Of a DNA stretch of 64,000 bases, positions 59,056 to 64,000 are shown piece by piece. The first letter of the stretch is position 1, and each line of letters begins with the position of its first letter. Position numbers and translations under genes: made by a program. The notes under the pieces were generated by a model that did no database searches, was not told where the DNA came from, and was given only the letters and a program-made list of their open reading frames with translations. Origin of the DNA: Phreatobacter sp. (GTDB lineage Bacteria; Pseudomonadota; Alphaproteobacteria; Rhizobiales; Phreatobacteraceae); the NCBI RefSeq assembly GCF_027532945.1, contig NZ_JAPZTZ010000009.1, forward strand, positions 186,001-250,000, written 5' to 3'.

Positions 59056-60015
59056 ATGGCCATGCCTCCGGTCCTGTCGAGCCTACCGCCGCGTACCCTT
59101 GCCCTTGCAGCCATGGCGTTGGCGGTGACGATCTATGGCGGACAGTTCGTCTCCGTGCGCTGGGGCCTGCAGCAGGGCCTGTCCGCCTATGACATGGCGG
59201 CGCTGCGATTCATCTTTGCGGGAGCCGTAATGGCGCCGTTCTTCCTGCGCGCCGGCGTCATGGGGTGTGCAGGGCTCGGCTGGCGCAAGGGCCTGATTCT
59301 CGGCATCACCGGCGGGGTGCCGCTGACGGTCATTTCCAATATCGGCCTCAACTACGCTCCCGCCGCCCACGCCTCCGCCATCCAGCCCGGCATGGTCGCG
59401 GTGACGGCTACCACGCTCGCCTATCTCGGCATGCGTGCCCGCATTCCCGCAGGCGCCGCCATCGGCTTCGCCATCGTCCTGTCGGGTCTGGCCGCCATCG
59501 CCATTGCCGGCTCGACCGGCCTGCAGGGCGCCATGACGCTGTTCGGTGACGCGCTCTTCGTCCTCTGCGGTATCGGCTGGGGAATCTTCACCTGGCTCTG
59601 CGGCCGCTGGATGGTGCCTTCGGTGACAGGCGCCGCCGTCGTCTCGGTGCTGTCGGCGGCGACCTTCCTGCCGGCCTATGTCCTGTGGCTGTCCCCCGGA
59701 TTGGGCGCTGTCTCCTGGCCGATCATCCTGTTCCACGGCATCAACCAGGGCATCCTCAACATCGCCATCGGCCTGTTGCTCTGGACCTACGGCACGCGCA
59801 CCCTTGGTGTGGCGCTCGCCGCCCGTTTCCCGCCAATGATCCCTGTGCTCGGCACGCTGATCGGCATTCCCGCTCTGGGCGAGGTGCCAAGCCCTCTGGC
59901 GGCGGCCGGCGTCGCGGCAATCGTCACCGGCCTCCTCGTCGCTGCCATTGCGGGCACGGGTCGCGCATCTCCTTCAGCGCCGGTTAACCGTCCCGAAACC
60001 GCGACGCGCGCATGA
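59056..60015 (+). CDS. EamA/DMT family transporter
   Basis: 319 residues with ten predicted helices in two repeats (LALAAMALAVTIYGGQFVSVRWGLQQGLS; then LFGDALFVLCGIGWGIFTWLCGRWM). NIGLNYAPAAHASAIQPG is the usual EamA core. It is not closely similar to the other EamA gene at 52389-53366. ftsB starts 7 bases after its stop. The substrate is unknown. Confidence 0.83.
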   Translation: MAMPPVLSSLPPRTLALAAMALAVTIYGGQFVSVRWGLQQGLSAYDMAALRFIFAGAVMAPFFLRAGVMGCAGLGWRKGLILGITGGVPLTVISNIGLNYAPAAHASAIQPGMVAVTATTLAYLGMRARIPAGAAIGFAIVLSGLAAIAIAGSTGLQGAMTLFGDALFVLCGIGWGIFTWLCGRWMVPSVTGAAVVSVLSAATFLPAYVLWLSPGLGAVSWPIILFHGINQGILNIAIGLLLWTYGTRTLGVALAARFPPMIPVLGTLIGIPALGEVPSPLAAAGVAAIVTGLLVAAIAGTGRASPSAPVNRPETATRA

Positions 60016-60022
60016 TCGGAAC

Positions 60023-60340
60023 ATGGTCGTGCGCACGAGACGTCAGCGAATCCTCCAGGCGATGGGCCTCTACGCCGTCGCCGCGGCGCTGATCGCCTAT
60101 TTCGGTTTCCACGCCTATCACGGCGAGCACGGCATCCACGCCAAGCAGCAGTTCCTCGGCCAGATCGAGGAGCTGAACGGCCAGCTCGCTGTCCTTCGCA
60201 AGGAGAAGACCGAGGTTGCGCGGCGGGTTGCGCTTCTGCGCTCCGACGCCATCGACCCCGACATGCTGGACGAGCGCGCCCGCGAAATCCTCAACTTTGC
60301 CGACCCGCGTGACCTCGTCCTTGTGATGCGGCGCCGCTGA
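60023..60340 (+). CDS. ftsB: FtsB/DivIC family septum formation initiator
   Basis: 105 residues: a short basic cytoplasmic tail, one membrane helix (MGLYAVAAALIAYFGFHAYHG), then a periplasmic coiled coil (LGQIEELNGQLAVLRKEKTEVARRVALLRSDAIDPDMLDERAREIL). This is the FtsB plan, a member of the FtsQLB divisome subcomplex. The segment from EELNGQLAxL to DERAR-x-x-L is the DivIC domain. It precedes pdhA, as is common in this group, but with a 179-base gap holding several palindromes. Confidence 0.9.
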   Translation: MVVRTRRQRILQAMGLYAVAAALIAYFGFHAYHGEHGIHAKQQFLGQIEELNGQLAVLRKEKTEVARRVALLRSDAIDPDMLDERAREILNFADPRDLVLVMRRR

Positions 60341-60351
60341 CCGCTATCGTG

Positions 60352-60395
60352 AACCGAATATCGGTTGACGGTCCGTTGTGAACCAACTTCCGGTT
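60352..60395. promoter_or_regulatory. two AACC-N7-GGTT inverted repeats upstream of pdhA
   Basis: AACCGAATATCGGTT (60352-60366) is a perfect palindrome around its centre; AACCAACTTCCGGTT (60381-60395) repeats the same AACC-N7-GGTT frame, with centres 29 bases apart. The pair is a likely dimer-binding operator set for pdhA, 125-168 bases before its start. The regulator is unknown to me. Confidence 0.6.
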
Positions 60396-60426
60396 AAGCC
60401 CCTGATTGTGTTGCAATGCCAATGGT

Positions 60427-60441
60427 TTGTGCAGTGCACAA
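60427..60441. promoter_or_regulatory. perfect 7-1-7 palindrome upstream of pdhA
   Basis: TTGTGCAGTGCACAA is fully palindromic around one base, a different motif from the AACC-N7-GGTT pair. It lies 78 bases before the pdhA start, where it would cover or adjoin the promoter. No regulator is assigned. Confidence 0.6.
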
Positions 60442-60519
60442 CGCCATGACCCCCTCTCTTTGCAGCGTCGCATTCAGCCGCTACATCTGATGCAGCATCC
60501 GAATGCGAAGGGGACACCG

Positions 60520-61608
60520 ATGGCTGCAACCCGGACCAAGACGGCACCGGCCGCCGCGAAACCGGCGGCGAAGGCGGCCAGCGGCAAGGCGGCAAGCGGC
60601 AAGGCCGGTGCGGCCAAGACGTCGGGCAAGATGTCCGGCAAGACCGCGCTCCTCACCCGCGACCAGGAACTCGCCGCCTATCGCGAGATGCTGCTGATCC
60701 GCCGCTTCGAGGAGAAGGCCGGCCAGATGTACGGCATGGGCCTCATCGGCGGCTTCTGCCACCTCTATATCGGCCAGGAAGCCGTCGTCGTCGGCATGCA
60801 GATGGCGTCCAAGCAGGGCGACCAGGTCATCACCGGATATCGCGACCACGGCCACATGCTGGCCACCGGCATGAGCGCCAACGGCGTCATGGCCGAGCTC
60901 ACGGGGCGCCGCGGCGGCTATTCCCGCGGCAAGGGCGGCTCGATGCACATGTTCTCCGCCGAGAAGCACTTCTACGGCGGCCACGGCATCGTCGGCGCGC
61001 AGGTTTCACTTGGCACCGGCCTCGCCTTCGCCAACCGCTACCGCGGCAACGACAATGTCTCGCTGACCTACTTCGGCGACGGCGCGGCCAACCAGGGCCA
61101 GGTCTACGAGAGCTTCAACATGGCAGCGCTCTGGAAGCTGCCGGTCATCTACATCATCGAGAACAACCGCTACGCCATGGGCACCGCGGTGACGCGCGCC
61201 TCGGCGCAGACTGACTTCTCCAAGCGCGGCCTGTCCTTCAACATTCCCGGCGAGCAGGTCGACGGCATGGACATCCGCGAGACCTATGCGGCGGGCCTGC
61301 GCGCCATGGAATGGTGCCGCGCCGGCAAGGGCCCCTACATCCTCGAGATGCAGACCTACCGCTATCGCGGCCATTCCATGTCGGACCCGGCCAAGTACCG
61401 CTCGAAGGACGAGGTGCAGAAGATGCGCACCGAGCACGACCCGATCGAGCAGGTGCGCGAGCGGCTCCTCAAGGACTGGAAGGTCTCCGAGGACGAGCTG
61501 AAGGCGATCGACGCCAGCGTCCGCGACATCGTCGCCGAGAGCGCTGAATTCGCCACCAACGACCCCGAGCCGGATCCGTCCGAGCTGTGGACCGACATCC
61601 TGAAGTGA
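60520..61608 (+). CDS. pdhA: PdhA, pyruvate dehydrogenase E1 alpha subunit
   Basis: 362 residues. An Ala/Lys-rich N-terminal stretch (about residues 5-45: ATRTKTAPAAAKPAAKAASG) precedes the E1 alpha domain, RFEEKAGQMYGMGLIGGFCHLYIGQEAVVVGMQ. The thiamine diphosphate motif is GDGAANQGQVYESFNMAALWKLPVIYIIENN. I chose the ATG at 60520, with GAAGGGGA upstream; longer frames read through the palindromes. With E1 beta it decarboxylates pyruvate and acetylates the lipoyl group of E2. Confidence 0.96.
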   Translation: MAATRTKTAPAAAKPAAKAASGKAASGKAGAAKTSGKMSGKTALLTRDQELAAYREMLLIRRFEEKAGQMYGMGLIGGFCHLYIGQEAVVVGMQMASKQGDQVITGYRDHGHMLATGMSANGVMAELTGRRGGYSRGKGGSMHMFSAEKHFYGGHGIVGAQVSLGTGLAFANRYRGNDNVSLTYFGDGAANQGQVYESFNMAALWKLPVIYIIENNRYAMGTAVTRASAQTDFSKRGLSFNIPGEQVDGMDIRETYAAGLRAMEWCRAGKGPYILEMQTYRYRGHSMSDPAKYRSKDEVQKMRTEHDPIEQVRERLLKDWKVSEDELKAIDASVRDIVAESAEFATNDPEPDPSELWTDILK

Positions 61609-61616
61609 TCTGGCCC

Positions 61617-61635
61617 GGCCGCGGCAGACGCGGCC
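61617..61635 (+). repeat. GC-rich hairpin between pdhA and pdhB
   Basis: Arms GGCCGCG and CGCGGCC with a 5-base loop, 9 bases after the pdhA stop. No T tract follows. It could stabilise or attenuate the pdhA transcript ahead of pdhB. Confidence 0.45.
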
Positions 61636-61695
61636 GCCTCCGCCGGGCCCCGAGCCGGCGCCACCTGTTCCTGACCTCCTGATCGGAAGCCATCC

Positions 61696-63072
61696 ATGCC
61701 TGTCAACATCCTGATGCCGGCGCTGTCGCCCACGATGGAGAAGGGCAATCTCGCCAAGTGGACCAAGAAGGAAGGCGACAAGGTCAAGCCCGGCGACGTC
61801 ATCGCCGAGATCGAGACCGACAAGGCCACGATGGAGGTCGAGGCGGTTGACGAGGGCATCCTCGCCAAGATCCTTATCCCCGAGGGCTCGCAGGACGTCG
61901 CCGTCAATGAAATCATCGCCGTGCTGACGCAAGAGGGTGAGGACGCCGCCGCCGCCCCGGCGCCCGCCGCCAAGCCGCAGCCGGCCCCGGAGGCCGCCCC
62001 GCTGGCAGCGCCGGCCGTGATCCAGGCCCCGGCCGCCGCCGCGCCGCAGGCGACCGTCGCCGCCGATCCCGACGTGCCGGCTGGCACCGAGATGGTCACC
62101 ATGACCGTCCGCGAGGCTCTCCGCGACGCCATGGCCGAGGAGATGCGCAAGGACGACGCCGTCTTCGTGATGGGCGAGGAGGTCGCGGAGTACCAAGGCG
62201 CCTACAAGATCACGCAGGGGTTGCTGCAGGAGTTCGGCGCCCGCCGCGTCATCGACACGCCCATCACCGAGCACGGCTTCGCCGGCATCGGCGTCGGCGC
62301 AGCCTTCACGGGCCTGAAGCCCATCGTCGAGTTCATGACCTTCAACTTCGCCATGCAGGCGATCGACCAGATCATCAACTCCGCCGCCAAGACGCTGTAC
62401 ATGTCCGGCGGCCAGATGGGCTGCCCCATCGTCTTCCGCGGGCCCAACGGCGCCGCCGCCCGCGTCGCCGCCCAGCACAGCCAGGACTATTCGGCCTGGT
62501 ACTCCCACATTCCCGGCCTCAAGGTCGTCGCGCCCTACACCGCGGCCGACGCCAAGGGCCTCCTCAAGGCCGCGATCCGCGACCCGAACCCGGTCATCTT
62601 CCTCGAGAATGAGATCCTCTACGGGCAGAGCTTCGAGGTCCCGAAGCTCGACGATTTCGTCCTGCCCATCGGCAAGGCGCGCATCCATCGCCCCGGCAAG
62701 GACGTGACGATCGTTGCCTGGTCCATTGGTATGACCTACGCCACCAAGGCGGCGGCCGAACTCGAGAAGCTCGGCATCGACGCCGAGGTCATCGACCTGC
62801 GCTCGCTCCGCCCGCTCGACACCGAGACGATCGTCGCCTCCGTCATGAAGACCGGCCGGCTCGTCACCGTCGAGGAGGGCTGGCAGCAGTCCGGCGTCGG
62901 CGCCGAGATCACCGCCCGCGTCGTCGAGCGCGCCTTCGACTATCTCGACGCGCCGCCGGCCCGTGTCTCGGGCAAGGACGTGCCCATGCCCTATGCCGCC
63001 AATCTCGAGAAGCTGGCGCTGCCGTCGGTGGCCGACGTCATCGAGGCGGTCAAGTCCGTCACCTACAGCTGA
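61696..63072 (+). CDS. pdhB: PdhB, pyruvate dehydrogenase E1 beta subunit with N-terminal lipoyl domain
   Basis: 458 residues, about 130 longer than a plain E1 beta. Residues 1-80 are a lipoyl domain (lipoyl Lys K43 in [11 protein letters not shown]) nearly identical to that of PdhC; an Ala/Pro linker follows (about 85-130), then the transketolase-type E1 beta core: [30 protein letters not shown]-like [14 protein letters not shown], and [15 protein letters not shown]. It works with PdhA. This lipoylated E1 beta is known in alphaproteobacteria. Confidence 0.95.
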   Translation: MPVNILMPALSPTMEKGNLAKWTKKEGDKVKPGDVIAEIETDKATMEVEAVDEGILAKILIPEGSQDVAVNEIIAVLTQEGEDAAAAPAPAAKPQPAPEAAPLAAPAVIQAPAAAAPQATVAADPDVPAGTEMVTMTVREALRDAMAEEMRKDDAVFVMGEEVAEYQGAYKITQGLLQEFGARRVIDTPITEHGFAGIGVGAAFTGLKPIVEFMTFNFAMQAIDQIINSAAKTLYMSGGQMGCPIVFRGPNGAAARVAAQHSQDYSAWYSHIPGLKVVAPYTAADAKGLLKAAIRDPNPVIFLENEILYGQSFEVPKLDDFVLPIGKARIHRPGKDVTIVAWSIGMTYATKAAAELEKLGIDAEVIDLRSLRPLDTETIVASVMKTGRLVTVEEGWQQSGVGAEITARVVERAFDYLDAPPARVSGKDVPMPYAANLEKLALPSVADVIEAVKSVTYS

Positions 63073-63083
63073 CGAGCGCATCG

Positions 63084-63377
63084 ATGTCGGCGCCCTTCGA
63101 AGCCCTCGCCATCCCGCCCGCCGCGCTCGAGAATGGCGGCGTGGAGATCCTGCGCGCCGGCATCGTCGAAGGCGGCCTCCACATCTCGGTGCGCCGCGCC
63201 TTCGACGACGCACAGGCCTGGGGCATGGTCCTGGCCGACATTGCCCGCCACGTCGCCCGCATCCACGCCATGGAAACGGGCGCCTCCGAGGACCTCACCC
63301 TCGACCGCATCCGCAACATGCTGGATGCCGAACTCGACAGCCCGACCGATCCGGGCACCACCACAGCCATCAGCTAA
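63084..63377 (+). CDS. DUF5076 family protein
   Basis: 97 residues. The pattern ALAIPPAALENGGVEILRAGIVEGGLHISVRRAFDD then AWGMVLADIARHVARIHA is that of DUF5076, regularly placed between pdhB and pdhC in Rhizobiales. It starts 11 bases after pdhB and ends 24 bases before pdhC. It may assist the pyruvate dehydrogenase complex, but no role is shown. Confidence 0.8.
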   Translation: MSAPFEALAIPPAALENGGVEILRAGIVEGGLHISVRRAFDDAQAWGMVLADIARHVARIHAMETGASEDLTLDRIRNMLDAELDSPTDPGTTTAIS

Positions 63378-63401
63378 CGGCCCCGTCCGGAGCACCGCCC
63401 C

Positions 63402-64000
63402 ATGCCGATCGACATCCTGATGCCCGCGCTGTCCCCGACCATGGAGAAGGGGAACCTCGCCAAGTGGCTGAAGAAGGAAGGCGACGCCATCAAGGCCGGC
63501 GACGTCATCGCCGAGATCGAGACCGACAAGGCGACCATGGAGGTCGAGGCGGTCGACGAGGGGATCCTCGCCAAGATTCTCGTCCCCGAGGGCTCGCAGG
63601 ACGTGCCGGTCAACCAGCTCATCGCCGTCATCGCCGGTGAGGGCGAGGACGTGAAGGCCGCGGCCGGCGGGGCAGGGGCCGCGAAGCCCGCCGCTGCCGC
63701 TCCGGTTGCTGCCGCGCCCGCTTCGGCTCCCGCTGCCCCCGCAGCTGCTGCGCCTGCCGCCGCGCCTGCGCCGGTCCCGGCCAGCATCGCTGCCGCCGCG
63801 TCCGGCATCCGCCTCTTCGCCTCGCCGCTCGCCAAGCGCATTGCCAAGCTCGAGGGCATCGACCTGTCGAAGGTCGCCGGCACCGGACCGCATGGCCGCG
63901 TCGTCGAGCGCGACGTGAAGGCGGCGCTGGCCGGCGGCACCGCCAAGGCCGCGCCCGCCACAGCTGCCGCGCCGGCCGCTGCGCCCGCCCCGAAGCCGAC
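63402..64000 (+). CDS. pdhC: PdhC, dihydrolipoamide acetyltransferase (E2), 5' part
   Basis: The first ~199 codons; the window ends inside the gene. Domains seen: lipoyl domain (residues 1-80, lipoyl K43 in [11 protein letters not shown]), Ala/Pro linker (about 85-135), then the peripheral subunit-binding domain ([37 protein letters not shown], about 136-172) that holds E1 or E3. The catalytic acetyltransferase domain lies beyond the window. It transfers the acetyl group to CoA. Confidence 0.95.
   Translation, partial: MPIDILMPALSPTMEKGNLAKWLKKEGDAIKAGDVIAEIETDKATMEVEAVDEGILAKILVPEGSQDVPVNQLIAVIAGEGEDVKAAAGGAGAAKPAAAAPVAAAPASAPAAPAAAAPAAAPAPVPASIAAAASGIRLFASPLAKRIAKLEGIDLSKVAGTGPHGRVVERDVKAALAGGTAKAAPATAAAPAAAPAPKP

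Overview
The window is a gene-dense, high-GC chromosomal segment of an alphaproteobacterium, most likely order Hyphomicrobiales (Rhizobiales). The basis is gene order and family content recalled from that group: uvrA/ssb/marC/gyrA/coaD/two cyclophilins/queA/tgt; recG/sdhE/mfd; clpS/clpA; a DUF3572 gene beside divK-pleD and rpmG; an EipB (DUF1849) gene; and eno/ftsB/pdhA/pdhB/DUF5076/pdhC. I see no insertion sequence, prophage, CRISPR array, rRNA or replication origin. It looks like core chromosome with small accessory pockets. Genus cannot be resolved by eye.

Layout. 1-1.7 kb: end of secF, then a Mth938-like and a squalene-synthase-like gene (homologues of two mitochondrial complex I assembly factors) and a DUF1127 gene with a strong leader palindrome. 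1.7-10 kb: an MgtC/DUF4010 membrane protein, uvrA and ssb diverging around a GAAC-N7-GAAC LexA-type box, a GNAT enzyme, a TetR regulator diverging from a small membrane protein with one operator copy in front of each start, two more small membrane proteins around a palindromic promoter, and marC. 10-20 kb: gyrA, an M20 peptidase, coaD, tandem cyclophilins, queA-tgt, a PPK2 kinase and small envelope proteins. 20-35.5 kb: an Arg-rich exported protein, tRNA-Lys(UUU), an SDR, a PfkB kinase, recG/sdhE/mfd, clpS-clpA, azlCD, a HIT protein and two more Arg-rich exported proteins. 35.5-43.5 kb: an apparently frameshifted Ala-rich gene, a DUF482 protein, GDPD-RidA, EipB, dinB, DUF3572, divK-pleD and rpmG. 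43.5-56.7 kb: a leftward cluster of a siroheme nitrite/sulfite reductase, its unusual Fe-S/flavin reductase and cysG, then opgGH, an EamA transporter, an acyl-CoA ligase, a SPOR-like protein and queF. 56.8-64 kb: eno, a YbjN protein, an EamA transporter, ftsB and the pyruvate dehydrogenase genes, with pdhC cut by the window end.

How the genes work together: repair and replication (uvrA, ssb, gyrA, recG, mfd, dinB), N-end-rule proteolysis (clpS-clpA), queuosine synthesis (queF, queA, tgt), cell-cycle and c-di-GMP signalling (divK-pleD), periplasmic glucan synthesis (opgGH), sulfur or nitrogen assimilation (nirA-like, reductase, cysG), and lower glycolysis into acetyl-CoA (eno, pdh). The least explained items are three small exported Arg-rich proteins sharing a P-x-E-M motif before a tail that is about half arginine; a Tgt in which three of the four zinc ligands are replaced; and several perfect, uncharacterised palindromic regulatory sites.
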